64,000 nucleotides of DNA from Odontocerum albicorne (GCA_949825065.1 OX463848.1:41062766-41126765); one strand, 5' to 3'; numbered from the stretch's first letter, positions 23,058 to 35,165 are shown. Translations and numbers: made by a program. The notes: generated by a model from the sequence alone, not told the origin.

Positions 23058-23390
23058 AAGATGTGTTAACATTGAAAAAAAATTATATAAAATGAAAAAT
23101 TATGTATGTGCATACATATATGCACACAGACATACACATACATACACATATATTCAAAGTTACTTAAAAATACAAGATGTGTTAACATTGAAAAAACATT
23201 ATATAAAATTAAAAAAATATGTATGTGCATACATATATGCACACAAACATACACATATATTCAAAGTCACTTAAAAATACAAGATGTGTTAACATTGAAA
23301 AAAATTTATATAAAATGAAAAATTATGTATGTGCATACTATACATACGAGTATATGCACACAAACATACACATACATTCAAAGTCACTTA
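23058..23390 (+). repeat. Three tandem copies of a 107-116 bp unit
   Basis: Units start at about 23058, 23174 and 23281 with AAGATGTGTTAACATTG. The unit is present once in the related copy at 7645-7765, so the array is a triplication of part of a LINE 3' tail. Each unit contains alternating purine-pyrimidine stretches such as TATGTGCATACATATATGC. Confidence 0.85.
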
Positions 23391-23850
23391 AATACGTTGA
23401 TGAGTGCTTTCTAACGCGCTCAATCTTAGAAGAAAATTTACTTTTGCTTTTGGTAATCTGATATGAAATATGTCAATATCCGAAGCAGTCCCGTTCAGAA
23501 GAGTTAAGGCCCTTCAAACAGGCACAGCGGCTGAAAGACCCGTTCTTGCGTATATTTACCGCAGTTCTTGCCGGCGCAGTGTAGTGTAATTGTTAGGAAC
23601 ATTTAACGCTAATCTTTGTAATAATGCTGGACAGCTTACCACTTCTCGAACGAGTTTGACAACGTATACCAGGAGACGCAGATCTCTTCTTACGCTCAAG
23701 GAATTATACCCGAGCATGTCCAGCAGAAACTGAGTAGGATTAAGCCATGAATAAACACCAGACTCACTCATATAGAGATATCGTTGATATTTTTTTGTAC
23801 CTTCTCCACCATGAGTGAGTTCTGCGCCCCCACCGGGCTCTAAATGCATG
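23390..23850 (-). pseudogene. Second family C LINE C-terminal remnant
   Basis: The minus strand encodes FLLDMLGYNSLSVRRDLRLL, CPALLQRLALNVPNN and, after a frame change near 23557, the rest of the C-terminus. It is collinear with 7765-8180 at high identity, differing by small indels (for example 23665-23675). No RT core is present. Confidence 0.65.
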
Positions 23851-23937
23851 CATTGTTTTCTAGTTTGCTACGGATCAATGAATTAAACAACGTTTTGAGC
23901 ACCATTTGGTTTGGACTTCGAGATTCTCAATCATGTA

Positions 23938-24075
23938 AAACAAAGCAGTTGGTATGGCGGTCGGAGCTTCTTGGTATACACAAAACAAAGCAGTTGGTAT
24001 GGCGGTCGGAGCTTCTTGGTATACACAAAACAAAGCAGTTGGTATGGCGGTCGGAGCTTCTTGGTATACACAAAA
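23938..24075 (+). repeat. 45-bp minisatellite, 3 copies
   Basis: The unit carries CAAAGCAGTTGGTATGGCGG and TCGGAGCTTCTTGGTATACA and is repeated three times without differences. The period is a multiple of three, so the reading frame stays open, but nothing else suggests coding. Confidence 0.9.
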
Positions 24076-24159
24076 CCATACAACACAATACTAGATGATC
24101 GCTAGTCAGAGATTTAATAAATTTACTGGCCTCGGCTATTAACCTTTTCTCGTGACGTC

Positions 24160-24380
24160 GGACCTTAAGTCCGTCATCGCTGCTTCACACTTACGTGTGG
24201 CGCCATCGGAAGAAGAGTCCCTTTGTGGAGGTCATTCTTCGTGTCTACGTGACATCGCGCTTATGAAAAATAAAGAAAATTTCAATCCTCAAATGTTTTT
24301 CGTCCTAAATGAGGACATATTTTGCCCCCATAACAATGTGGATGGTAGTGAGATCGAACTGTTTTACGTTTCTTTTAAGC
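24160..24380 (+). repeat. Dispersed repeat R1, copy 2
   Basis: GTCATTCTTCGTGTCTACGTGAC, CGCTTATGAAAAATAAAG, and the final GATGGTAGTGAGATCGAACT parallel 31130-31290; the 3' part parallels 1-65. Confidence 0.55.
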
Positions 24381-24639
24381 CACTCAAATCCTCTCTTTAT
24401 CATTTTCGTCCAAAACGATCCATTCTAGCATACTATCCACAAAATGCCAAACAAAATCGTTCAAGTCTCTATACATAAGGTTAAGGCCAAAGTGTTTCAC
24501 ATAATGCTAAGGTAAATGCTACGTCACTAACAGACTAGATGACCTCAGACTTGGCCATACCAAAGTGCTTCGCACAAATTCATTTGCCATTTGAGAGTGG
24601 TTGAGTCAACAAACGATGCCACTCTCAAAACTAACCAGA

Positions 24640-24920
24640 AAGCTACTTCTCTCAGAGAATTTAAGTTTAAAATTTCGAATATCTCAAATCCGAACTTGTT
24701 GGGTGCATCATAGTATAAATAGGCCAAAACCCATACGATGGTTGTCGTCGAAGAAAGAATACGAGAATTGGATTTTGAATACAAGAAAGCGAGACAGGAA
24801 TACTTGGATTCTTCCCGAAAGTAATTTTAAATTTGAATCTCGGTGGGTCCGTGATACTGAACGAATTTTAAATACCTAGCTTACATTTTTTTAACCGGTG
24901 TTAAAGAGGACGATGTATAA
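24640..24920 (+). repeat. Dispersed repeat R3 with TATA-like box
   Basis: The segment TATAAATAGGCCAAAACCC begins the homology at 24715, and CTTACATTTTTTTAACCGG ends it before a GTATAAATGATATA. An inverted copy lies at 47100-47335. The TATAAATA followed 150-200 bp later by a short AT-rich end could be a piece of an LTR, but no boundaries or target duplication are seen. Confidence 0.55.
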
Positions 24921-25333
<413 letters not shown>

Positions 25334-25533
25334 NNNNNNNNNNNNNNNNNNNNNNNNNNNNNNNNNNNNNNNNNNNNNNNNNNNNNNNNNNNNNNNNNNN
25401 NNNNNNNNNNNNNNNNNNNNNNNNNNNNNNNNNNNNNNNNNNNNNNNNNNNNNNNNNNNNNNNNNNNNNNNNNNNNNNNNNNNNNNNNNNNNNNNNNNNN
25501 NNNNNNNNNNNNNNNNNNNNNNNNNNNNNNNNN
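25334..25533. other. Assembly gap (200 N)
   Basis: This is a run of 200 undetermined bases, probably a gap of arbitrary size caused by the TA tract. Confidence 0.99.
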
Positions 25534-26057
25534 TAATGTGGCCGTTAGATTAGATACTTTCCCGTATCTGCATATACTTAGAAACACACATTTGGTAAAA
25601 ATACGGTAGAAACTTACCAAGGGAGAACGAACTACAAAGATATCTTTGTAGATCATCCAATGTGTGATAGTAACATATTATGTGATGTATAATGTATGTG
25701 TTTAATGTTAATTTAAAATTATATTTTTTTATTCGATCCTCCAACGGTCGTCTTTCAAAATATCCTAAAGTTACGCACTCCTCCTATATATTTAACAATA
25801 AGAGACAGATTATTCCACACCACAGTACAAAGAACAGTTAAAGCTCCTTTCTAATACCTTGCCTAATAGAATCGATTCGGAGCAATAAAATTATTCGATG
25901 AAGACGAAACCGACTTCAAAACGAAACTGACTTCAAAACGAAACCGACTTCAAAACAAAATCGACTCTGAAAGAACATCTTTCAGAGTCAGATTCGTAAT
26001 ATGATATGGAGACTTGAATACAAAGAAACAAAGTTGTTAAAGGTCTTTCGAAATGTT

Positions 26058-26160
26058 TTACCACGTGGTTTGACTTATGATGTCGACGTTTCGAAAACGT
26101 TTCATCTGCAGAGCACCTAAGTTTTCGAAACGTCAATATCATAAGTGCCCTCATAAGCAA
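26058..26160. repeat. Imperfect palindrome
   Basis: ACTTATGATGTCGACGTTTCG near 26069 is mirrored by GAAACGTCAATATCATAAGT at about 26124-26144, with GTTTCGAAAACG and TTTTCGAAAC inside. It could form a hairpin of about 80 bases. Confidence 0.6.
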
Positions 26161-26568
26161 AAACGCAGCTAATGGCAAAAGTTAAGTTTTAAGAAAACTG
26201 CATTTTTATGTTTTTCATTGCTGCTTAAAAATGTCATGATTCATAAACAAAAAAGCAGTAAAATGTGATTCATAAGCAAAAACGCAGCAAACGCATAGGC
26301 ACTTGCCATCTTTTTGCTTATGAATCACATTTTATTGTTTTTTGCTTAGAAAAACCTAGTATTTTGTAAAATTAAAAAAATACATTATGTCGATTTTTGT
26401 GTTGAAATAAATGGTTTTCTGAATTTTTTTATAAATCCATAAAAATATGGATTCATAAAAAAATAGAATTGGATATTTTAGAATTTGATATGGAATATTG
26501 CCTCATACTTAGTTAAATTTGTGTTTTTCCCCGTTTGCTGCGTTTTTGCTTATGACGGCGGATAAGCC
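26147..26568. mobile_element. MITE-like element with 20-bp inverted ends
   Basis: The left end CATAAGCAAAAACGCAGC (from 26154) is mirrored at 26535-26555 by GCTGCGTTTTTGCTTATG. A second left-type end lies inside at 26273, and its mirror is at about 26312, so a small copy seems nested in a larger one. No ORF and no clear target duplication. Confidence 0.55.
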
Positions 26569-27309
26569 AAACCACCCTTTTAAACACTCCGAAAAACCTC
26601 TTCCAATTGATACGAAGAACCGTAAAAGCCTCAAAGAAACAAAGTTTGAAATCAATTCGTTAACGACACTTGAGTTAATAATGTAGACTTTATACATAAT
26701 ATAATCATTATTTTTGTTCAGACTTTCCAAAAAGGGTTGTTTTTAAGTGCTTTGAAAATGATTTTTCAAAAATCATTAATAATAAAATCTACTGTCTAAC
26801 TCTCAACGCAGTTTTAAATAAATTATTACATTTAGTCACATTAAAGTTGAACTCACTGTTAGAATAGCACTTAGAATGTGAGACAGAAAATTTCTTTATT
26901 TAATTTCTTCTTACGTTATTTTTTCTGCAATAATTCATATCTGCCACCTTTGTCCAGCTTTTTATTAAGACATACAAAATAACAGGTATGTGAATGTTTC
27001 GTACTAAATATTGGACTTGAATTTTTGAAATATCGAGAAGTTGGTGAACACGTGGCTATTTATTTCTATTTTTCTCTCTATTGTTGCGTTTTTTTTTCTA
27101 TTGTTCGCTTTTCTTTCTTCGAATTCTTTGGAGTTTCTATTTGGTTTCGTTGTAACGTAAATGTTATACTGAATCAGTGTGGCAACATTTTTTTTATTCT
27201 CATTCTTAATTTCGTTTATTATGAATACAATGTACAGGAAATGAAAAAAATGGAATGTTTACAAACGACCCGTTTTCATAATGATAATGAAGCAAACTTT
27301 AAAGAAGTC

Positions 27310-28720
27310 TATTCATAGAACGTAGTCGCGTAATGGTAATGAAGAACGTAGTTGTTTAATAATAACGACCTGATAGAGCGTAGTTGCATTATGATAATTA
27401 AGGAAATTAAATAAAAACCTAGTTATAGAACGTTGTTGCGTAATGATAACGATCTGATAGAACGTAATTGCGTTATGATAACGACTCAATTGCGTAATGA
27501 TAATAAAGCAAACTTAAAAAAACTTGAGTTGTAGAACGTAATTGCGTAATGATGACGATCTGATAGAACGTAGATGCGTTATGATAACGATCTGATACAA
27601 CGTAGTTGCGTTATGATAACGATCTGATAGAACGTACCTGCGTTATGATAACGACCCGATTGTGTAATAATAATAAAGCAAACTTTAAAAAACTCGAGTT
27701 GTAGAACGTAGTTGCGTAATGATAACGATCTGATAGAACGTAGTTGCGTTATGATAACGATCTGATAGAACGTAATTGCGTTATGATAACGACCCAATTG
27801 CGTAATGATAATAAAGCAAACTTTAAAAAACTCGAGTTGTATAACGTAGTTGCGTAAAGATAACGATCTGATAGAACGTAGTTGCGTTATGATAACGATC
27901 TGATAGAACGTAGTTGCGTTATGATAACGATCTGATAGAACGTAGTTGCGTTATGATAACGATCTGATAGAACGTATCTGCGTTATGATAACGACCCGAT
28001 TGTGTAATGATAATAAAGCAAACTTTAAAAAACTCGAGTTGTAGAACGTAGTTGCGTAATGATAACGATCTGATACAACGTAGTTGCTTTATGATAACGA
28101 TCTGATAGAACGTAATTGCGTTATGATAACGACCCAATTGCGTAATGATAACTAAGCAAACTTTAAAAAACTCGAGTTGTAGAACGTAGTTGCGTAATGA
28201 TAATGATCTGATAGAACGTAGTTGCGTTATGATAACGATCTGATAGAACGTAGTTGCGTTATGATAACGATCTGATAGAACGTAGCTGCGTTATGATAAC
28301 GACCCGATTGCTTAATGATAAAAAAGCAAACTTTAAAAATATTCTAGTCTTAGAACGTAGTTGCGTAATGATAATGAAGTACGTGTTTGCGTAATGATAA
28401 CAATCTGATATAACGTAGTTAAATCTGATATAACGTAGTAAAAAATCTAGTCATAGAATGTAGTTGCGTAATGATAATAAAACACGTATTTGCGTAGTAA
28501 TAACGACCTGATAGGACGTAGTTGCGTAATGATAATGACTTGATTGCGTAATGATAATGAAGCAAACTTTAAAAAAATCTAGTCATCTTAATTGGGTAAT
28601 GATAATGAAGCACGTATTTGTGTTATGATAACGACCTGATAGAACGTAGTTGCGTCACGATAACTCGATTGCGTAATGATAATAAAGCTTACTTTAAAAA
28701 AAAACTCTAGTCATACAAAA
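27310..28720 (+). repeat. Satellite A: 32-bp unit with higher-order spacing
   Basis: The basic unit is 32 bp, around GATAACGATCTGATAGAACG plus TAGTTGCGTTAT. Runs of two to five units are separated by a linker with AAGCAAACTTTAAAAAACTC. The linker recurs at about 27505, 27676, 27817, 28016, 28156, 28326 and 28560, spaced 140-230 bp. Units at the left and right edges are more diverged than those in the centre, as expected for an array evolving by unequal exchange. No coding role is seen. Confidence 0.9.
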
Positions 28721-28990
28721 GTAGTTACGCAGGTCCAGCCTGCGCAACCACGTTCCAGTTCTCCGTAACATTTGTATCATCCCACACTTCGCCAGTCCAG
28801 CATAGTCGTGGTCGTTCGTCTTTGTCTATTTGTACTCAAGTCCATTATGAAATACGAGTATCTCCATTGTGTCTTTCGAATCTGTGTCTGAGGGATGTGT
28901 ATTCGGAGAAAATTAGAAAATTGAGGTCGATTTCTTTTACATCTATGTTAATACATTGGTTGTTCCAAATCAATCCAAAAGGCCGGGGTA

Positions 28991-29040
28991 TAATTTATTT
29001 ATTTATTTTATTATTTATTTATTTATTTATTTTATTTTAT
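28991..29040 (+). repeat. (ATTT)n microsatellite
   Basis: TTTATTTATTTA repeats with single interruptions, of the type found at LINE 3' tails. Confidence 0.85.
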
Positions 29041-29274
29041 CAGGAAAACATACAGTGTTTATGTCGGTATTATTACTGATATCTATGGGTTTCGAAACAC
29101 CATTTATCAGTTTTCGCATATGGTTTCAATATGTACACTTAATTATGTTAGGAGATTGGTAAGAAGGTAGTAGGTAGGCTTTAAGTAATGCTGAAAATTG
29201 TTAACCAGGAGACAGTCAGGGATGAGACAGTCAGAGATCCACACCAAACCAGTTCCCGCATATGCGCAATCTAA

Positions 29275-29420
29275 TCGAGTTCGTAGAAGAGTTAAATAAA
29301 TCGAATTCCGGGAAGTCTTCCAGGTTGTTTACGAGGTTAGATGCTCTTACAAAGAATGAATTTTGTCTGCATTTGGTCGCACTAAAGGGGATGTTCAGCC
29401 ATTTAGTATGTCTTGCGGTA
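29275..29420 (-). pseudogene. LINE ORF2 C-terminal remnant (family F)
   Basis: The minus strand is open for over 40 codons: HTKWLNIPFSATKCRQNSFF, VRASNLVNNLE and DFPEFDLFNSST. A block of the form P....R..SFFVR.S.L.N.L, ending in a D.F, is the standard C-terminus of several LINE clades. The reading is clean, but the RT core is missing. Confidence 0.55.
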
Positions 29421-29530
29421 TTATTATAATAGAGCTTATTATAATGATAGAGCTTATTATAATAGATAGAGCTTATTATAATAGCTTATTATAGAGCTTA
29501 TTATAATATATATTATTATAATGATAGAGC
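29420..29530 (+). repeat. Short AT-rich tandem repeat
   Basis: Repeats of GAGCTTATTATAATA with variable AT spacers run from about 29429 to 29527. Confidence 0.8.
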
Positions 29531-29649
29531 TTTATCTGTTGCTGGTCCTATGGTGGGAAATGATCAGCCTCCTAGTATCAGGGATATATGTGGCGTGTGC
29601 AGACTTAGAAAGCATTTAGACAATCTTTTTTAGGAGGTCAACATATCAA

Positions 29650-29760
29650 CAATTATGAGTAGGTTCGAATCTTGAGTCAGAGCGCCCTTGAGGAGAGTTT
29701 ACTTTCAAAACGGCGCGATATAAATTATACTTTTACTTTTTTTAATATTACTCTTAGGTG
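29650..29760 (+). repeat. SINE-B copy
   Basis: A box B-like GTAGGTTCGAATCTTGAG is followed by AGAGCGCCCTTGAGGAGAG, TTTACTTTC and CGGCGCGATATAAATT. The same order recurs at 29935, 32110, 45985, 57355 and 57975. Pol III origin is inferred from the box B alone. Confidence 0.6.
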
Positions 29761-29929
29761 TTTATTTAGGGTGTTTTTTTTAGACGCGCATCTACCATCA
29801 TATCTACCCAGTCTCCTTCTTCATATTTTTTTTAATAACAACAATAAAATAAACGTCTAAAGCCGTATTACGTGATACACTATTAAATCAAGAGCGCTTT
29901 GAAGTTATAGTAATCTTTGAAAACGATCT

Positions 29930-30010
29930 AGTGGCCTAATCTTGTTTGATTTCACTCTTGAAGAGAGTTGGTTCTCTAAACAACGCTATATAAATTGTCC
30001 TTTATTGTTT
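29930..30010 (+). repeat. SINE-B copy, diverged
   Basis: GTGGCCTAATCTTGTTTGATTTC is followed by CTTGAAGAGAG, GTTCTCTAAAC and ACGCTATATAAATTG. Confidence 0.5.
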
Positions 30011-30127
30011 ATTGATACTTCAATCTTCAACAAAGGGCCAATTAAAAAAATGACAATAACGTGAGAATAATAAAAGGTTGTAACATGCTGTAAAATGGAT
30101 TCAAAACACCAACAAGTATCTCATAAC

Positions 30128-30560
30128 TTTTTTCCAAGGATACTTATTAAAATTAACTTTATTTTCAAGAACAACAAGTTCAGAAATCTTTATATCTGAT
30201 TGATTTAACAAATATTATTTTCACTAAAACACGTTCCAAAACTTCTTTTTTCATTTTCAGTACAGTTTCAGCACATTTTTCCAAGGACATTTATTAAAAT
30301 TAACTTTATTTTCAAAAACAACAAGTTCAGAAATCTTTATATCTGATCGATTTAACAAATATTATTTTCACTAAAACACGTTCCAAAACTTCTCTTTTCA
30401 TTTTCAGTACAGTTTCAGCACTTTTTTCCAAGCCATTTATTAAAATTAACTTTATTTTCAAAAACAACAAGTTCAGAAATCTTTATATCTGATTTAACAA
30501 ATATTATTTTCACCAAAACACGTTTCAAAACTTCTCTTTTCATTTTCAACACAGTTTCAG
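30128..30560 (+). repeat. 148-bp tandem repeat, 2.9 copies
   Basis: Units start at TTTTTTCCAAG near 30128, 30276 and 30424. They include AACAACAAGTTCAGAAATC, CTAAAACACGTTCCAAAAC and TTTTCAGTACAGTTTCAG. The third unit has small deletions. Confidence 0.9.
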
Positions 30561-31130
30561 TGAACGTGCAACTGACCAAAGCCTTAGAATTCCTTGCGAA
30601 TGGCGGTTTGGGCGCGCGAGTCCGACAGTTTTTCCAGACAATCTTTTTTTTCTCTCTTCGTGGAATGGCGCGAAAAGGAGAAATATGACGGTACTGAGGC
30701 GGTAAAATGGGTCGGCCATCTGGCGGGTAAACAGGGATGTGTTTGTAGATAAGGTTTCATGGGTCGACGATAGATATACAACAAGCTGCAGACTACATCG
30801 CATGGGAAAATAAACCACAAGTTTAAGATGTAATACTCTGCTGGAAGTAAAAACCGTGACTGGAAATATCTCCAGAAATAATAACTGTCGGAGGCTTGAA
30901 GATAATGGATATGCTTGGTTAGAAGCGTTATTTAGGAGGTGATTTAATTAACAAGTGCTGTTATTGAAAACATTCCTTGATGCTCTGTTTTTACTTTATG
31001 AATTCTTGTTCTTTTGAAAGTTATTCTTGAAAATAACTTGTCTTCGGCATCAGCAATCTAATCACAGAGCTTAGAACCACTGGAGTAGGCATGGAATTCG
31101 TGGTTCATGTTGTTAGCTTTAATGGCAAAC
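30560..31130. other. No supported gene
   Basis: A somewhat GC-richer patch at 30575-30740 is open in two minus frames but shows no domain. The rest is anonymous. Confidence 0.4.
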
Positions 31131-31290
31131 TCTTCACCAATGGGCAATTTCTTCTTCGTCACTATGTGACGTCATGCCCATTTATAAAAATAAAGAAGAT
31201 TTCGATCTTCTAGTGTAGGTCACGCTGGATGGGGACTTATTTTGTTTCCCATAACAGCGTGGATGGTGGTGAGATCGTACTGACTGTTAG
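31130..31290 (+). repeat. Dispersed repeat R1, copy 3
   Basis: TTCTTCGTCACTATGTGACG, ATAAAAATAAAGAAGATTTCG and the 3' part GGATGGTGGTGAGATCGTACT match the copies at 24160 and 1. Confidence 0.6.
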
Positions 31291-31404
31291 TACTCGTACA
31301 TGTAGGCATATGCTGTAGGCACGTGTTGCCAACAGTACCGCGTGTAATAAGCTGTTGGTCCGTGTGAATATTGATACCTGACGATTTTTCAGATCAGATT
31401 GCTT

Positions 31405-31640
31405 CCTTCTTTGGGTGTTAACAGCAATCGAACCAGAAATTGACGGGTGGAAGTCAAATGTTTTACCAACCCACGTAGGTCGCCAATTATATTAATATGT
31501 TAATCTTTTAAATTAATAATTTTATTTATTTAACAATTTTATTGCAAATACAATCTGGAGGGATTATTGCCAGGCGGCAATCTCTTCCAGCCGACCAGAC
31601 AAAAGTAAATGAAGCAAGTTATATGGTCGCATAAATCATT
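31405..31640 (-). repeat. SINE-A head and separate body piece
   Basis: On the minus strand, 31485-31410 is a head (CGACCTACGTGGGTTGGTAA, then TCTGGTTCGATTGC). At 31640-31545 is a body piece (GGTCGGCTGGAAGAG, TTGCCGCCTGGCAATAATC). The pieces are in an order that needs two insertions. Confidence 0.55.
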
Positions 31641-32100
31641 CAAATTACTATCCGCCCCCCACGAAATCCATAAACACATACGTGAGCATATACCCACAAA
31701 AACGAACATTCCTTTTCAAATAAAGTGAGATATCATCAATCAAAGGAAAAGGAAGGGATGGTGGAGAGGAAATGAAAGGAAACTAAATCAGGAATGAAAC
31801 CCGTTATTTTACTGACTAGAAATTAAGAGCTTTTTCAGTCGCTTCTTAAAACATGCCAAGGATAGAGCGAGTCTTATAGTTTAGGCATGTGCGAATGATA
31901 ATATAACCGAATGGGTTACTATGACACACCGGAACATCTACGAAGGTTTATTTGTAGTTTGTTTTCCCTTGGTAAGTTTTCTGCGGTTTTCTTACTAAAT
32001 TTGTTTTTCTGAGCATATATACTCGTAGATGCGGCAAAGTACTTAATATAATGACTGCAACCACTACCTTCCTATTTTCAAACTCAACTTGTAGATTTTA
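31640..32100. other. No supported gene
   Basis: Anonymous AT-rich DNA. Confidence 0.35.
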
Positions 32101-32104
32101 ATCT

Positions 32105-32200
32105 GTTAATAATAATGGATTCGAGTTCCAAGCTGGAGCGCCATTGAGAAGAGTTTTCTCTCTAAATGGCGCAATATTAAATATTTCTTTTATTATAATT
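32105..32200 (+). repeat. SINE-B copy
   Basis: GGATTCGAGTTCCAAGC is followed by GAGCGCCATTGAGAAGAG, TTTTCTCTCTAAATGGCGC and AATATTAAAT. Confidence 0.6.
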
Positions 32201-32569
32201 TTTGTCCGATAATTGCAAGTTTTCATTTTATTACCTCGAAATAAATGGTACCTGGTTTACATATAGTGCGTCTCTATTTCCTAATACATATTATAAACGT
32301 AGATTACAAAACCCTTCCACGAGGATTTAGCTCATTTAGGGACACATCGTCTCCAAGTGTCATCTGTCAGCCGCCACGCTCCCGCCCCGTGACCACATCC
32401 CATGTGACCGTCGTTCCACGTCAAGCGAATAATAACTAGCGCGGTTCTCAAAGTATTACGTAAAAACCAAAATCTGGAAAATTTTCTGGAAGAGAAAAGG
32501 TCGTAAAACGCATATGTGTGAAAACTTACACATATTTGAGTTGAATTCGAATTACTTTTAATAAGGCCT

Positions 32570-32960
32570 TTCTTAATTTCTGCAGTTTATTTTGAGATAT
32601 TTGTGAGATTTCAAGTACGACACCTTTCGGGTTTTACTATTAGTGAGAAACTCTCTATCAACTTTTGCTCTTTGAAGAACCCTTATGCTGCTGACCATAT
32701 CCGTCCAGGGTATCCGTAGCATTCTCTGGTGCATCCACATTTCGAATGCTTCCCGTCGGTTCATACTACTTACTTTTAGGGTCCATTATTCCACTCTATG
32801 CAATAACACTGACCAAACGTAGCATTTGACTAACCGTTGTCGAAGTCTCAAGTTTAGATTATCATCTCAGAATGCGCTTCTCATTTTATTAAAAGCCGCA
32901 CGAGATGAATCAATTCTGCACTTGACTTCGGTTTCTAGGTCGAGCTTTATTTAAAGCTTT
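32570..32960 (-). pseudogene. LINE ORF2 C-terminal remnant (family A)
   Basis: The minus strand encodes MNRREAFEMWMHQRMLRIPW, TDMVSSIRVLQRAKVDREF and TNSKTRKVSYL, preceded (32960-32765) by decayed text around LRQRLVK. This is the post-RT segment LEAFEMW..RR.L.I.WT..V.N..VL..., widespread in insect LINEs. The same family is at 50265-50641/51025-51070 and 57390-57975. All three copies are on the minus strand and lack the RT core. Confidence 0.7.
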
Positions 32961-33339
32961 ATTTAAATAAATAAATAAATAAATATTGAAATCGTAGAAG
33001 TAAAATTAATTAAGAATAATAAATTAATTTAACCTAACCTAAAAATCGAGATATGGTGTTGGCATCGGATTCTGAGAATCCCGTAGACTGCTAAAAGATT
33101 GAACGTTACCATACTCCCGGAGTTAAATGTGACTGTACGACTGTTATTAAATTACTTCCAACATATTCCAGTGCAGCAAGTACCAAGACGATCGATACAT
33201 TTAATTTGTAGCAGTCTTTTGTTAGGCTGAATTTGTTTATATAACACTATTTGACGTTGCTTAATGTCGCTATAAAAAAAATATAATAGGCAGCATATAA
33301 GCTATGTAAAAAACACTTCTGATGCGAAAGTGAATAAGG

Positions 33340-33430
33340 GTAAAGCCAGTCTGGAGTGATACCGCACAGGAATCGAACATGGGGTGTTCGCAGGAATCGA
33401 ACGTTAATGTAAACCGTTAGACAACAGACG
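33340..33430 (-). repeat. SINE-A head, diverged
   Basis: On the minus strand a box B-like GTTCGATTCCTG appears twice (33393-33365 area), showing a 30-bp internal duplication of CAGGAATCGAAC. Confidence 0.4.
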
Positions 33431-33537
33431 TTGACAAGTATGTTCTCGAATCGGCGTTGGTTTAAACTAAAAATATACCATTTTTAACTAATTAGAATCA
33501 TAACTTTGAATTGAAAATATATTGACTTTACAAGAGA

Positions 33538-34105
33538 AAATGTAGCGTGGTCCCTGCGACAGTTCACACATTTGCCCCAATACAACCTTGCAACGACGTT
33601 CAGTAATTTTAATTATTTTATCAACTTTAATGTAATCCTCGATTCTAATAAAAAGCAAGTTATTTAGGTAAATACATTACATAAAACTAACAATAATGAC
33701 AAATTAATACATCTTGTTACAAATTAGCAAAAATATGTCAGTTTGTTAGAATCAAATAATATTTGTCGACGTTCGTCAAAAGTCACTACGTCAGTCCGCA
33801 TTGGCTAGGGATGGGGTATACGATAATTTGATTTTCGATTTTTTATACGTAAAATTTAATGTTCGTAATTAGTATTAATTCAAAGTGGATCTTGGACTAT
33901 TTAAAAATAGATACAAATCATACAATACATTAGAAAGTCAGTATAATGAAAATTAGGAATTAAAACGTCAGTTTAGAGAAAAACCATTTTTCGATTTATA
34001 AAAAAACGATTCGATTTGTAAAAAAAAAACGATTTTACCCCGTCCCTTCGAGACGGGACATTTCAAACGTCACAGGGACCATCCTACGTTCTCTCTAGTA
34101 TAACA
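33538..34105 (-). mobile_element. MITE copy 2
   Basis: TGTAGCGTGGTCCCTG at the left and CAGGGACCATCCTACGT at the right are the inverted ends. It is collinear, inverted, with 19185-19725. The G/C-rich inner segment CGATTTTACCCCGTCCC matches GGGATGGGGTAAAATCG of copy 1. Confidence 0.75.
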
Positions 34106-34654
34106 TCGTTACTTGCATGCAAATAAGCATCGTCTTCGTTGCTGTGCCTCGTCATCGAGGATCGCCTCGCCAAAATCATTTACTGTAAGTTGGAAAGTGA
34201 AACTGTGCCGTGGAATTTTATGTATTTCATTCTTTTCTCCTCTTTAAATGAGGAAGCTATTGCACACCAGCAAACTAATTGGCCACACTGATGTACACGA
34301 TCCGATGACACACCAAAGTGAGATGATCGGAGCAGACCAGAATACTTGTTTTTACCTCTTTTTAGGAAGAATAGATATGCAGTAAGTCATAGGTATTCTT
34401 ATATCCCCAAAAACTTGGCGAATAAATTCTCGTGTCATGCGAGGGGGGTAGCACAGCGCAGGGTTCTAACCGGCGACCTTATGCACGAAGTCAAAGCAAA
34501 CAGTATGGACCGTGGAGCTTTCGAGGCTATATCAATTTATTTGTTGACAAAATGAACGATACCAAAGTGTTATTTACATATTATAGAAACAATCTTATAT
34601 CAAAAGATAATTTATCAACATCTTCCAAAAAAGCTCAACAATTCAGGATACATA

Positions 34655-35165
34655 AAAGGTTAGTCAATAAGTTTTGAAAGCGACATCTATGGAGCAGTAG
34701 AAAAACCAAAATTTCTACGCCATTTTAATATTTGATCTTTCATAAGAACGTACTCAAAATTTCATTTCGATCTGTCAATTCATTCTTTGTTCACAAGCCA
34801 TTTGAAGTTGACGTGTCAGTGTATTTTTTAACAATGGAAAAATCCGAATATCGTGCAGTGATTAAATTCTTTGTTTTGGAAGGTTTATCGGCTACTGAGA
34901 TCCATGCAAAGATGGTGAAAGTATTGAAGGAGTCTTCTCCTTCATTTCCAACCGTTTACCGATGGGTTTTGGAGTTTAAGCGTGGCCGTACAAGCGTTGA
35001 AGACGATCCACGCTCAGGACGTCCAAAAAGTGCATCAACACCAGAAATCATAGCGAAAATATAGGATATGGTTTTGGAAGATCATCGATCGACTGTGGAT
35101 GTGATAGCTGACACCATAGGCATCTCACATGGAACAACATGGCATATTTTGGCTGAAGTTTAGTA
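34655..35165 (+). pseudogene. mariner transposase N-terminal fragment
   Basis: From an ATG at 34834 the strand reads MEKSEYRAVIKFFVLEGLSA, TEIHAKMVKVL and SFPTVYRWVLEFKRGRTSVE, then DDPRSGRPKS. This is the bipartite helix-turn-helix DNA-binding domain of mariner transposases. A stop after EIIAKI breaks the frame; the same frame then goes on DMVLEDHRSTVDVIADTIG and GISHGTTWHILAEV, the second helix-turn-helix. Sequence homology ends near 35163, so the catalytic domain is gone. GGTTAGTCAATAAGTTTTG at 34658 may be the 5' terminal repeat. Confidence 0.8.

Noticed and set aside
33028..33045. AACCTAACCTAA, like the insect telomere repeat
   Set aside because: Only two units are present, with no TRAS- or SART-like insertion next to them; chance is enough.
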